In this document: positions 16,061-25,479 of the stretch, in pieces
Layout: every line of letters starts with the position of its first letter
Numbering within the stretch: position 1 is the stretch's first letter
Origin: Paracoccaceae bacterium
GTDB lineage: Bacteria > Pseudomonadota > Alphaproteobacteria > Rhodobacterales > Rhodobacteraceae
Direction of reading: 5' to 3'
Assembly (NCBI GenBank): GCA_027486345.1
Contig: JAIXPH010000050.1
Span: 62,001-126,000 of the forward strand
Length of the DNA: 64,000 nucleotides
Translations under genes and position numbers: made by a program
Notes under the pieces: model-generated
The model's database searches: none
What the model was told of the DNA's origin: nothing
What the model saw: only the letters and a program-made list of their open reading frames with translations

Positions 16061-17413
16061 ATGACCCGCAAGATCCGCCTTGGTGCCTTCCTTCCCGGTG
16101 GGGGCCAGCATGTCGCCGCGTGGCGTCACCCCGACAGCCCGGCCGACGGGGCGACCAATTTCGCCTTCCATGTGCACCTCGCGCAGGAGGCAGAGCGCGG
16201 GCTGTTCGACGCCTATTTCCTGGCCGATGGTTTGGCCGTCAGCTTTGGCGGCGGGATGGAGGGGGGCAATGCCAAGGTGGCGGGGTTCGAACCCGTCACG
16301 CTGTTTTCGGCCCTTGCGCCTTTGACAAAGACCATCGGCTTCATCGCCACGGCCTCGACGACCTATGAGGAACCTTACAATCTGGCGCGCAAGTTCGCGT
16401 CGCTCGACCTGATCTCCGGCGGGCGTGCGGGCTGGAACGTGGTGACCACGGCGACTGAGGCGGCGGCGCAGAACTTCAATCTGGATCAGCAGCACCCGCA
16501 CGCCACCCGCTACGCCCGGGCGGCGGAACATGTCGAGGTGGTCAAGAAGCTGTGGGACAGCTTCGAGGATGACGTCTTCCTGCGCGACAAAGAGTCGGGT
16601 CGCTTCTTCCATGAGGGCAAGCTGCATCTGACCGACCATCGCGGTGAGCATTTCAAGGTGAAGGGGCCGCTGAACGTCTCCCGCTCGCCGCAAGGCCATC
16701 CGGTGATTGTGCAGGCGGGCCAGTCCGAGGATGGGCGCGGTCTGGCGGCGGCGACGGCAGAGGTGATCTTTACCGCGCATCAGCGGCTGGACACGGCGCA
16801 AGAGTTCTACCGTGACATCAAATCCCGCGCGCGGGGGCTGGGGCGTGATCCGGCGCATATCCTTGTGATGCCGGGTGTGTCGCCCTTCGTGGGCGGGACG
16901 CTGGCAGAGGCGCAGGCGAAGTATGACCAACTGACCAGCCTGATCCTGCCCGAAGACGGGATTTCCCTGCTGAACGGTCTGACCGGCGGCACCTTGGACC
17001 TGAAGGGCTATGATCTGGACGGCCCCTTGCCGCCCGCCCCACCGACCGAAGGGATGAAGTCGCGCCAAGCGCTGATCCGCCAGATTGCCGACGACAACAA
17101 CTTCACCATCCGCCAGTTGTATCAATGGGTCGCCTCGGCCCGCGGGCATTTCACCGTGGTCGGCACGCCGGAAACCATCGTCGATACCCTGCAAGAGTGG
17201 TTCGAGAATGAGGCCGCGGATGGGTTCAACATCCTGCCGCCGTGGTTGCCCACCGGGTTGACCGATTTCGTGGACCTCGTGATCCCGGAATTGCAGCGCC
17301 GGGGTCTGTTCCGCACGGAATATGAGGGCCAAACCCTGCGCGAAAATCTGGGCCTGCCCTTCCCCACCAACCGCCACGCTGCCGCCCGCAGCGCGCGCCA
17401 CGCGGCGGAGTGA
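16061..17413 (+). CDS. LLM-class flavin-dependent monooxygenase (NtaA/SnaA/DszA type)
   Basis: Luciferase-like TIM-barrel monooxygenase of 450 residues from the NtaA/SnaA/DszA/DmoA subgroup. It uses FMNH2 from a partner reductase to oxygenate a small substrate. Typical pieces are LGAFLPGGGQHVAAWRHP at the start, STTYEEPYNLARKFASLD, GRAGWNVVTT, and HPVIVQAGQSEDGR. Members attack nitrilotriacetate, EDTA, dimethyl sulfide or dibenzothiophene sulfone. Here the downstream SsuA-type transporter argues for an organosulfur compound, but the substrate cannot be read from the sequence. AAAGGA at 16048-16053 fixes the start at 16061. Confidence 0.86.
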   Translation: MTRKIRLGAFLPGGGQHVAAWRHPDSPADGATNFAFHVHLAQEAERGLFDAYFLADGLAVSFGGGMEGGNAKVAGFEPVTLFSALAPLTKTIGFIATASTTYEEPYNLARKFASLDLISGGRAGWNVVTTATEAAAQNFNLDQQHPHATRYARAAEHVEVVKKLWDSFEDDVFLRDKESGRFFHEGKLHLTDHRGEHFKVKGPLNVSRSPQGHPVIVQAGQSEDGRGLAAATAEVIFTAHQRLDTAQEFYRDIKSRARGLGRDPAHILVMPGVSPFVGGTLAEAQAKYDQLTSLILPEDGISLLNGLTGGTLDLKGYDLDGPLPPAPPTEGMKSRQALIRQIADDNNFTIRQLYQWVASARGHFTVVGTPETIVDTLQEWFENEAADGFNILPPWLPTGLTDFVDLVIPELQRRGLFRTEYEGQTLRENLGLPFPTNRHAAARSARHAAE

Positions 17414-17418
17414 CAGCC

Positions 17419-18243
17419 ATGAGCTTGCAATCCATCGACACGCCGCTGAATGCGCCATCGCTGACCGGCCTTGCCCAACGAGCAGGGCAAGCGCTGCGGT
17501 CTGGCCTGTCGCGCTATGGCCTGCTGCTGGGCTTTCTGGCGCTTTGGCAAGTGGGCAGCACGACAGGCTGGATCAACGCGACGGTCTTTCCGCCGCTGGA
17601 CCTGATCGCCGTGGCGCTGTGGCAGGCGCTGATTTCTGGCGCGCTTCTGGATGACATCGCCATCAGCCTGCAACGCTCCGGCCTCGCCTTTGCCGCCGCC
17701 GTGGGCTTGGGCATCCCGCTGGGTCTGTTCATGGGTCAGATCCGCGCGGTGGAACAGGCGCTGGACCCTATCCTGCAATTCTTCCGCCAGACCTCGGCGC
17801 TTGCGCTCTACCCCGTGTTCATTCTGCTTCTGGGCTTGGGTGAGGCGTCCAAGGTCTTCGTGATCTTCTGGGCCACGCTCTTCCCGGTGCTTTTGGCCAC
17901 CATCGGCGGGGTCAAGGAAGTGGACCGCAAGCTGATCGAGATGGCGCGCACCTATGGCGCGGACCGCAAGACGGTGTTCTTGCGGGTGGTCCTGCCGGCG
18001 TCCGTCCCGTCGATCTTTGTTGGCCTGCGCCTGTCGGCCACCACGGCGCTGCTGCTGCTGATCGCGGCCGAGATGATCGGCGCCAACAAGGGCTTGGGCT
18101 TTCAGGTGATGAACGCCCAGTACAATTTCCAGATCCCGCTGATGTTCGCGGCGATCTTCCTGCTGGCGCTCTTGGGCCTTGCTGCCAACTACGCGCTGGT
18201 CTCGCTGCAAAACCGCCTGTGCCGCTGGGCCGTGGCGAACTGA
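17419..18243 (+). CDS. ABC transporter permease (sulfonate/nitrate/taurine type)
   Basis: Inner-membrane permease of 274 residues, BPD_transp_1 family, with about six hydrophobic segments. The EAA-loop region around EVDRKLIEMARTYGADRKT, where the ATPase docks, is clear. It belongs to the SsuC/TauC/NrtB group and sits between the monooxygenase and the binding-protein gene. ATG 17419 is used; a GTG at 17410 overlaps the upstream stop. Confidence 0.87.
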   Translation: MSLQSIDTPLNAPSLTGLAQRAGQALRSGLSRYGLLLGFLALWQVGSTTGWINATVFPPLDLIAVALWQALISGALLDDIAISLQRSGLAFAAAVGLGIPLGLFMGQIRAVEQALDPILQFFRQTSALALYPVFILLLGLGEASKVFVIFWATLFPVLLATIGGVKEVDRKLIEMARTYGADRKTVFLRVVLPASVPSIFVGLRLSATTALLLLIAAEMIGANKGLGFQVMNAQYNFQIPLMFAAIFLLALLGLAANYALVSLQNRLCRWAVAN

Positions 18244-18286
18244 TCTCCTCCAACCTCCTCCTCATGACTGACAAGGAAACCTGACG

Positions 18287-19264
18287 ATGACTTCTCTTTT
18301 CCGTACCCTTTCCCTGACCACCGCCTTGGGTCTGGGCCTTGCCTCTGCCGCATCGGCGGATGTGACCATCCGCTACCTGGCCAGCCAAGGCGGCTTGAAC
18401 GCCCACGAACTGGCGGCTGAGCTGGGCTATTACGATGGCACCGGTATCACGCTGGAAAACGTGGGCTATGCCCAGGGTGGCCCGGCCTCGCTGGTGGCCC
18501 TCGCGGGTGGCAGTGTGGAGCTTGGGTCGGCGGCGACCGCTGCCGTGCTGAACTCCATCGCCGCCGGCAATGACTTCGTCGCGGCCTATCCGTCCAACGG
18601 CATCAACGATGAGGCGCAGTCGATTTTTTACGTGCTGGAAGACAGCCCGATCAAGACCATCGAGGATATCGCAGGCAAGACCATCGCCGTGAACACCCTT
18701 GGCGCACACTTGGATTATGTGGTGCGTGAGGCGCTGTTCCAGAAGGGTCTGCCCAAGGACGCTGCCAATCTGGTCGTGGTGCCGGGTCCGCAACTGGAAC
18801 AGGTGCTGCGGTCCAAACAGGTTGATGTGTCGGCTTTTGGCTACTGGCAGACCACGTTCGAAGGGGCGGCGCGTCAGGCGGGCGGTCTGCGCGCGGTGTT
18901 TGATGACACCGACATCATCGGCGATATCGCAGGCGGCTTTGTCGTTCTGCGCCGCGACTGGATCGCCGACCACCCGGCTGAGGCCAAGGCTTTTGTCGAC
19001 GGTGCTGCCAAGGCGTTGGATTATGCCCGCGAACACCCCGAGGAAACCAAGGCGATCTTTGCCAAAGTGCTGGCTGAGCGTGGCGAAAACCCCGATGTGG
19101 CGCAGTATTTCGCCGGATACGGCGTGCGCGATGGCGGGTTGGCGGTGGAGCGTGACATCCAGTTCTGGATCGACGTTCTGGAACGCGAAGGCACGGTGAA
19201 GCCGGGTCAACTGGTGGCCAAGAACATCCTTTACACCACGGGCGACGCCCCGGCGACGAACTGA
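18287..19264 (+). CDS. ABC transporter substrate-binding protein (SsuA-like)
   Basis: Periplasmic binding protein of 325 residues with a signal peptide (1-24, cleaved after ASA before DVTIRY). The mature part is an SsuA/NMT1-type type-II binding fold: GGPASLVALAGGSVELGSAA near the front and DIAGKTIAVNTLGAHLDYVV in the middle. It should bring the monooxygenase substrate to the permease. Ligands of this class include alkanesulfonates, taurine and nitrate. The monooxygenase context favours a sulfur compound. Confidence 0.85.
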   Translation: MTSLFRTLSLTTALGLGLASAASADVTIRYLASQGGLNAHELAAELGYYDGTGITLENVGYAQGGPASLVALAGGSVELGSAATAAVLNSIAAGNDFVAAYPSNGINDEAQSIFYVLEDSPIKTIEDIAGKTIAVNTLGAHLDYVVREALFQKGLPKDAANLVVVPGPQLEQVLRSKQVDVSAFGYWQTTFEGAARQAGGLRAVFDDTDIIGDIAGGFVVLRRDWIADHPAEAKAFVDGAAKALDYAREHPEETKAIFAKVLAERGENPDVAQYFAGYGVRDGGLAVERDIQFWIDVLEREGTVKPGQLVAKNILYTTGDAPATN

Positions 19265-19276
19265 CGGTTCGGGGCG

Positions 19277-20050
19277 ATGGCTTTGGCAGAACCCATCACC
19301 CGGAAAGGAGAGGTCACGGTGCGTGACCTCTCCAAATCCTTTTCCCTGAATGGCCAGCGGCTTGAGGTGCTGCGCGGCCTGAACCTGAGCGTGAAGGGCG
19401 GCGAGGCGCTGGCCATCGTCGGCCCCTCGGGCTGCGGCAAGACCACGCTTCTGCGCGTGCTGGCCGGGTTGGAACAGCCTGACCGGGGCGAAGTGCGGAT
19501 CGACGGCGCGCCGGTGCAGGGGATCGGCTCGCAACGCGCGGTGATCTTTCAGGAACCACGCCTGCTGCCGTGGCTGACCGTGTTGCAAAACGTGGCCTTC
19601 GGGCTGGAGGTGCGGGGACTGGACCGCGACGGTGCACAGGACAAGGCCCGGCATTACATCCGCCTTGTGGGGCTAGCGGGGTTCGAGGACGCCTATCCCC
19701 GCCAGCTTTCGGGTGGCATGGCGCAGCGGGTGGGCATTGCCCGCGCGCTGACGGTGCAGCCGGAAATCCTGTTGCTGGATGAACCGCTTGGTGCATTGGA
19801 CGCCATGACCAAGCTGACGATGCAGGAAGAACTGGCCCGCATCTGGCGCGAGGAGGGCGTGACGATGATCCTTGTCACCCATGATCTGGAAGAGGCGATC
19901 CATCTGGCCGACCGCGTGCTGGTGTTGGCCAAGGAAAACGCCGCCCCGCCGCGCCTGATCGACGTGGACCTGCCCCGCCCGCGCGACCGCAGCGCCCCGG
20001 ATTTTGTCGCCATGCGGCGGCGGTTGATGGCGGAATTCGGCCTGCATTGA
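19277..20050 (+). CDS. ABC transporter ATP-binding protein (SsuB-like)
   Basis: ATPase of 257 residues energising the importer. It shows Walker A GPSGCGKTT, the Q-loop in VIFQEPRLLPWLTV, signature LSGGMAQRVGIARAL, Walker B LLLDEPLGALD and the switch histidine in LVTHDLEEAI. The EPRLLPW segment is characteristic of nitrate/sulfonate/taurine importers. It is last of the five-gene operon, 12 nt after the binding protein, and is followed by a strong terminator. Confidence 0.9.
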   Translation: MALAEPITRKGEVTVRDLSKSFSLNGQRLEVLRGLNLSVKGGEALAIVGPSGCGKTTLLRVLAGLEQPDRGEVRIDGAPVQGIGSQRAVIFQEPRLLPWLTVLQNVAFGLEVRGLDRDGAQDKARHYIRLVGLAGFEDAYPRQLSGGMAQRVGIARALTVQPEILLLDEPLGALDAMTKLTMQEELARIWREEGVTMILVTHDLEEAIHLADRVLVLAKENAAPPRLIDVDLPRPRDRSAPDFVAMRRRLMAEFGLH

Positions 20051-20068
20051 CCCTGTTGCAGGCCGATG

Positions 20069-20112
20069 CCGCAGCGGGACCGTCCCTCCTCTTGGTCCTG
20101 CTGCGGTTTTTT
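20069..20112 (+). terminator. Strong Rho-independent terminator of the ABC/monooxygenase operon
   Basis: A 13-base stem (CCGCAGCGGGACC, 20069-20081, with GGTCCTGCTGCGG, 20094-20106) pairs completely if one G-U is allowed, and is followed directly by six T (20107-20112). It starts 18 nt after the ATPase stop. Confidence 0.9.
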
Positions 20113-20153
20113 GCGCTGTGGTCTTTTCCACCGCTTCGCGCTAAGGCGCGGGC

Positions 20154-20489
20154 ATGAGCGATACCTTGCCCCCATGCCCCGAATGTTCCTCGGCTTTTGT
20201 CTATCAGGCCCACGCCCTGCTGTCCTGCCCGGAATGCGGCCATGAATGGTCCCCGGTTGCCGCTGCCGAAGGCGGCGTGCGTGACGCCGTGGGCAACCTG
20301 CTGGCCGATGGCGACACGGTGACGGTGATCAAGGACCTGAAGTTGAAAGGGTCCTCCACCGTCATCAAGGTCGGCACCAAGGTCCGCGGCATCCGTCTGG
20401 TGGATGGCGATCACGACATTGATTGCAAGCTGCCGGGGGTAGGCCAGATCGGCCTGAAATCGCAGTTCGTGAAAAAGGTGGCGGAATAA
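20154..20489 (+). CDS. phnA: PhnA/YjdM family zinc-ribbon protein
   Basis: Small protein of 111 residues. An N-terminal zinc ribbon with cysteines C8, C11, C25 and C28 is followed by the PhnA C-terminal domain (GDTVTVIKDLKLKGSSTVIK, then KVRGIRLV). Despite the historical name linked to alkylphosphonate use, its role is not settled. It is a stand-alone gene after the operon terminator, with 25 nt to the next gene on the same strand. Confidence 0.9.
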   Translation: MSDTLPPCPECSSAFVYQAHALLSCPECGHEWSPVAAAEGGVRDAVGNLLADGDTVTVIKDLKLKGSSTVIKVGTKVRGIRLVDGDHDIDCKLPGVGQIGLKSQFVKKVAE

Positions 20490-20514
20490 GCCGCCGGGTT
20501 GCTATGCCTGCGGA

Positions 20515-21711
20515 ATGACCGCACCTATCCTGCCCAATCCCGCCGCCCGCCGCCATTTTCTGGCGCGGCATTTGTTGGTTGATCCTCCGGTTGGACCCGC
20601 TACGGGCGCGGCTTTGGCGGGGGTGATTGACCGTCTGGGTTTTGTGCAGGTGGACAGCATCCGCACGGTCGAACGCGCGCATCACATGATCCTCTGGGCG
20701 CGGCGGCAGTCGTATCGGCCTGTCGCGCTGGCCCCCTTGCTGGAACGGGATCGCGTGCTGTTCGAGCATTGGACGCATGACGCCTCGATCCTGCCTGTCA
20801 GTTTGTTTCCGATCTGGAAACACCGTTTCGCCCGCGATGCCCAGCGGATGGAGGCGAATTGGCAGAAGTGGTTCCGCCCCGGCTACCGAGAGGTGATGGC
20901 GGACATCCTGACCCGCATCCGCGACCATGGCCCTGTCAGCAGTGCCGAGGTGGGCGAGGGTGAGGCGCGGGGGAAGGGCGGTTGGTGGGATTGGCACCCG
21001 TCGAAAACCGCACTGGAATGGCTGTGGCGGACGGGCGCGTTGGCGATCACGGGGCGCGACAATTTTCGCAAGCTCTATGATCTGACGGAACGGGTGATCC
21101 CTGAGGCGCATCGCCTGCCGGAATTGACCGCGCAGCAGGCGGCGGACAGGGCTTGTGACAAGGCGCTGGATCGGTTGGGGTTTGGCACGGTGCAAGACGT
21201 GCAGGCCTTCTGGAACGCCGTCCCCGCTGATCAGGCAGGCGATTGGGCCGCGCGGGCGGTGGCCTCGGGCGCGGCGGTTCAGGTTCGGGTGGAATGCACC
21301 GATGGGTCTTTGCGCCCCGCTTTGGCCCGCCCCGACATCCTGACCGGACCTGTGCCGGAACCCGGACCCCGCATCCGCATCCTGTCACCCTTCGACCCCG
21401 CCCTGCGCGACCGCAACCGGGCAGAGCGGTTGTTCGGCTTCTTCTACCGGATCGAGGTCTTCGTGCCCGAGGCCAAGCGCCAATACGGCTATTACGTCTT
21501 TCCCGTGCTGGAAGGTGCGCGCCTGATCGGCCGCATCGACGTCAAGGCCGACCGCGACGGAGACCGTCTGGCCGTGCGGGCGTTCTGGGCAGAGGCGGGG
21601 GTGAAGATGACTCAGGGTCGGCTGTCACGGCTGGAGTCCGAGTTGGACCGCATGGCCGCTTTCGCCGGGGTGTCAGACGTGACCTATGCGGTGGATTGGC
21701 TGCGGGTGTAG
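20515..21711 (+). CDS. YcaQ/AlkZ-like DNA glycosylase (winged-helix, HTH_42)
   Basis: Protein of 398 residues of the YcaQ/AlkZ family, made of tandem winged-helix domains. Studied members remove bulky alkylated bases or unhook DNA interstrand crosslinks. The catalytic-loop motif is QVD (Q45-V46-D47), the QxD form of the YcaQ branch rather than the QxQ form of antibiotic-cluster AlkZ. A conserved HMILWARRQSYRP segment follows, and the C-terminus contains RILSPFDPALRDRNRAERLFGF. It may share a transcript with phnA (25-nt gap). The stop is TAG at 21709-21711. Confidence 0.86.
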   Translation: MTAPILPNPAARRHFLARHLLVDPPVGPATGAALAGVIDRLGFVQVDSIRTVERAHHMILWARRQSYRPVALAPLLERDRVLFEHWTHDASILPVSLFPIWKHRFARDAQRMEANWQKWFRPGYREVMADILTRIRDHGPVSSAEVGEGEARGKGGWWDWHPSKTALEWLWRTGALAITGRDNFRKLYDLTERVIPEAHRLPELTAQQAADRACDKALDRLGFGTVQDVQAFWNAVPADQAGDWAARAVASGAAVQVRVECTDGSLRPALARPDILTGPVPEPGPRIRILSPFDPALRDRNRAERLFGFFYRIEVFVPEAKRQYGYYVFPVLEGARLIGRIDVKADRDGDRLAVRAFWAEAGVKMTQGRLSRLESELDRMAAFAGVSDVTYAVDWLRV

Positions 21712-21754
21712 GGGCGTGAGCTTGCGTCAGCCCATCGGCGTATTCGATGCGCCG

Positions 21755-22972
21755 CTAAGGGTTGATGGTGCGCTGCCCGATTAAGGACATCAGCACGCTG
21801 CGCGCAAGTTGCCCGGCATCGGCGCTGTTCCCGTCTTGCCGCAATGCGTGCAACGCCCGGGCGGCGCTGGTCCGGATCAGGTCGGGATCACTGTCGGGCA
21901 CATGAAGCGCGGTCTGCATCGTGAACCGCAGTACGGGTGTCGTTTCCGCCTCGGCCTGCCGGGTATACAGCGCCATCGCCTTTGCGATCATGCCGTCCAT
22001 CCGATCAAAATTGACGCCGGGCCCACACTGCCGAAACATCCAGACGAAGCGATGCAGGCTATAAATCCTGCCGGGCTTTGACGCGGGATCACGCTGGCCG
22101 ATGTCAAGGATCAGGCCCACGATCGACTTTTCCATGACGGTCTGCGCCGTTTTGATATCGCCGGACATGGCAAGGGCGCATCCGTGGACACCGGTGGATG
22201 GCATCCATGTGCCCTTGGCCTTGGCCAAGGTGATGAAGGGCGCGATGAAGCCCGGTTGCCCTGACTTCATCAGCCAGAAAGTGAGGGCGCTTGTGATCGC
22301 CTCATCCTGCCCTTGGACGGATTCAACGTCGAACAGTTTCATCATGCGGTCAAACTGTGCGGCGGCCCGCGTGTCATCGCCAAGGAAAGAGTAAGCGGCC
22401 ATTGATGCGGCTTGGATTGCCAACCGTTCCTGATACGAGGCATCCCCGACGCTTCGCACCAGAAGCCCCGGCAACAGTTTCGACACAGCGTCTTTGCTGC
22501 CCTGATCCATCGCGAAACTCGTCAGATCGATCAATGCCTCGGATGGGACGGTTTCGAATAACAGACGGCCGGAGTTCTTGAAGTACGTGGTGACAGCCTC
22601 CGGGCCAAGGAGAACGGCGCGATTCAATTCAAAGATCAGGTCCACTGGGGCTTCGGCGGGCGAAGGGCTCTGCAAAACCGCCCTCTGCTGTTCAGGACTG
22701 TCCAGCGCAAGGATTTGCAGCACCAGGTCTTTGGCCAGCGGCGCATCTTCGGGCGCGTCCAGTTGGGACAGGATGGCCATGGCGTCGTTGATGATACAGC
22801 CCATGAGGTCGGGCTTGCATGCGGCCAAGTCATCCTCGGCTTGGCCCGGGGCGTCAGACGGAGCCACGGTTTCGGCAAGTGCCGGAACGGAAGTGGCCGC
22901 AAAGAAGACATTGCGGCATTGGCAAGAAACAGACGCATCACCATCACCGAACTGAACCCATGTCACAGGCAT
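21755..22972 (-). CDS. Putative exported protein of unknown family (start region disturbed)
   Basis: Unrecognised protein of up to 405 residues, mostly alpha-helical, with a pair of cysteines in DLAACKPDLMGC that could form a disulfide. The N-terminus is odd. In this frame NVFFAATSVPALAETV looks like the end of a signal peptide (ALA before ET), but the residues in front are polar. The matching basic start MVMRLFLANA lies in another frame (from 22944). A one- or two-base shift near 22915-22935 would join them into a normal signal peptide, so this is either a sequencing or real frameshift, or the protein starts at 22972 without a proper signal. It follows dapD on the same strand with hairpins between. 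Function unknown. Confidence 0.55.
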   Translation of the reverse strand: MPVTWVQFGDGDASVSCQCRNVFFAATSVPALAETVAPSDAPGQAEDDLAACKPDLMGCIINDAMAILSQLDAPEDAPLAKDLVLQILALDSPEQQRAVLQSPSPAEAPVDLIFELNRAVLLGPEAVTTYFKNSGRLLFETVPSEALIDLTSFAMDQGSKDAVSKLLPGLLVRSVGDASYQERLAIQAASMAAYSFLGDDTRAAAQFDRMMKLFDVESVQGQDEAITSALTFWLMKSGQPGFIAPFITLAKAKGTWMPSTGVHGCALAMSGDIKTAQTVMEKSIVGLILDIGQRDPASKPGRIYSLHRFVWMFRQCGPGVNFDRMDGMIAKAMALYTRQAEAETTPVLRFTMQTALHVPDSDPDLIRTSAARALHALRQDGNSADAGQLARSVLMSLIGQRTINP

Positions 22973-23043
22973 AGGGCAGTCTGGATGGTGGGTCAGGCAG
23001 CCGCAAGGCAAACCTTTTGCGCCGAACCTCGCACCGTCTTGCT

Positions 23044-23107
23044 CAGGCCGCCTGTCCATAGCGGCCTGACTTCAGTGTTTGGGGTTTGTGGGGCCTGCTC
23101 CGCAGGC
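23044..23107 (-). terminator. Two hairpins after dapD, probable terminator region
   Basis: GCCTGC (23093-23098) pairs with GCAGGC (23102-23107) around TCC. CAGGCCGC (23044-23051) pairs perfectly with GCGGCCTG (23061-23068) over nine bases. No clear T-tract follows either, so termination may be partial. Confidence 0.5.
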
Positions 23108-23123
23108 TGGCCCCGGTGCTGGA

Positions 23124-23951
<828 letters not shown>

Positions 23952-24026
23952 GGCCTTCCCCTTTTGATTTCTCTTTGCGGTTGCCGCCCTATAAGGCTTG
24001 GGCAATGACCTTGCAATCAAGGACCG

Positions 24027-24842
24027 ATGATGACCCCCAACGACGAACCGCGCAGCCATCCGTTCCGCGACAGCACGCAGGACGCGGCGGCACAGGACCG
24101 CTTGCCCGACACCGCCCAGACCCGCGCACCGGCCTATCGTCTGGCCTTCACCGACAGCGATTTCATGATGCGCGAGGAGTTGCGCCCCGTTCGCCTGCAG
24201 CTGGAGCTGCTGAAGCCGCAACTGGTGCTGGATGAGCGCGGGGTGAAATCCACGGTGGTGCTGATGGGATCGGCCCGCATCCGCCCCGATGGCAAGGGCG
24301 CGGACCCCGCCTTGATGCACTGGTATGACGAGGCGCGGCGTCTGGCGCATATGATCACGCAGGAGAGCCTGAAATCCTACGGGCGCGAATGGGTCGTGGT
24401 CACCGGTGGTGGGCCGGGCATCATGGAGGCGGGCAATCGCGGGGCATCAGATGCGGGCGGACAGTCCATCGGCCTGAACATCGTGCTGCCCCATGAGCAG
24501 GCCCCGAACCCCTATGTCACGCCGGATTTGTGTTTCAACTTCCACTACTTCGCCATCCGCAAGATGCATTTCCTGATGCGCGCGCGGGCGATCTGCATCT
24601 TTCCCGGCGGCTTTGGCACGCTGGACGAGATGTTCGAGAGCCTGACCCTGATCCAGACCGGACGGATGAAGCGGGTGCCGTTCATCCTGTTCGGGCAAGA
24701 GTTCTGGGACAAGGTGATCGACTGGAAGTCTTTGGCCGATGCGGGGCTGATCTCGCCCGGCGATCTGGACCTGTTCCGCTATGTGGACAAGGCCGAGGAT
24801 GCGCTGGAGATGATGCTGACCTGGGATGATCCCGGCGCCTGA
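24027..24842 (+). CDS. LOG family protein (cytokinin-riboside monophosphate phosphoribohydrolase type)
   Basis: LOG-family protein of 271 residues. Characterised relatives cleave nucleoside 5'-monophosphates to base and ribose phosphate, including cytokinin precursors. Both hallmarks are intact: GGGPGIMEA (127-135) and PGGFGTLDE (193-201). An 80-residue N-terminal extension precedes the Rossmann core, as in the longer bacterial group. It is divergent from dapD with 75 nt between starts. Tandem ATGs at 24027 and 24030 leave the first residue uncertain. Confidence 0.88.
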   Translation: MMTPNDEPRSHPFRDSTQDAAAQDRLPDTAQTRAPAYRLAFTDSDFMMREELRPVRLQLELLKPQLVLDERGVKSTVVLMGSARIRPDGKGADPALMHWYDEARRLAHMITQESLKSYGREWVVVTGGGPGIMEAGNRGASDAGGQSIGLNIVLPHEQAPNPYVTPDLCFNFHYFAIRKMHFLMRARAICIFPGGFGTLDEMFESLTLIQTGRMKRVPFILFGQEFWDKVIDWKSLADAGLISPGDLDLFRYVDKAEDALEMMLTWDDPGA

Positions 24843-25095
24843 CCGCACACGACCCGCAGCCAGCCGTTTTCGTGCAGGCGCGGCGCGGTGACATGGGGCG
24901 GTGGCAGGTGACCTTGGTTGAGTCGTCGCTCTGCGCGGCAAAGGCCACCCTGTCCCGCTGCCGCCGCGTCGGGGCAGGTAGCCAAGACACAAGCGACACA
25001 TCCCTGCCAACCGGAACGGTCCGTCTCTTAGGTTCTGGCGGTGGCGCGGTGCAGCGGATAGAAGGGCCTTCGCGCCGCCAAGGAAGGAGCCTGCG

Positions 25096-25476
25096 ATGAC
25101 CGAAGACAGCGACCTGCCCGACGGCGAAGGCCCTGAAGACGGCCCGGCAAAACCCGCCCGCGTCAAGCGCCCGCAAAAGGTGTTTACGCTGGTGGTTGAA
25201 GTGGGCCGCAAGCCCGGCGACGGCCTGCCTGACAAATCCACCGGGGCAGCGCTGATGTGCTATGCCAGCGGCGTGGACGAGGAAGAGGCCGTCCGCGAAA
25301 CCGTGGCCATCCTGAAACAGGCCGACCTCGCCCCCTTGGATGTGTCGGGCTATGGCACGCTTGAGGACCGGCTGAAGGCCGGGGATGAGATTGACGGCGA
25401 AGAACGCGCCCTGATGCAGCGCGCGCTGGACGAAAACAGCGTCATCGTGGCGCAGATGACGCCGTTCTTCGACTGA
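25096..25476 (+). CDS. Conserved small acidic protein of unknown function
   Basis: Soluble protein of 126 residues with a polar acidic/proline-rich N-terminus (to about 28). A compact alpha/beta core follows (KVFTLVVEVGRKPGDGLPD, then EEEAVRETVAILKQADLAP). A good AAGGAAGGAG ribosome site 6 nt before the ATG supports the start. I do not recognise a family. It converges with the Hint-like gene with a 3-nt gap. The 250 bases upstream hold no gene I can support. Confidence 0.6.
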   Translation: MTEDSDLPDGEGPEDGPAKPARVKRPQKVFTLVVEVGRKPGDGLPDKSTGAALMCYASGVDEEEAVRETVAILKQADLAPLDVSGYGTLEDRLKAGDEIDGEERALMQRALDENSVIVAQMTPFFD

Positions 25477-25479
25477 TCC

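Noticed and set aside
15464-17458. Open frame of 664 codons antisense to the FMN reductase and monooxygenase
   Set aside because: Same antisense artefact; the plus-strand frames carry clear family motifs and ribosome sites.
24779-25095. Minus-strand frame in the gap after the LOG gene, with protein-like residues at its end
   Set aside because: Only a TTG start without ribosome site, an upstream in-frame stop, overlap with the LOG gene, and no recognisable domain.
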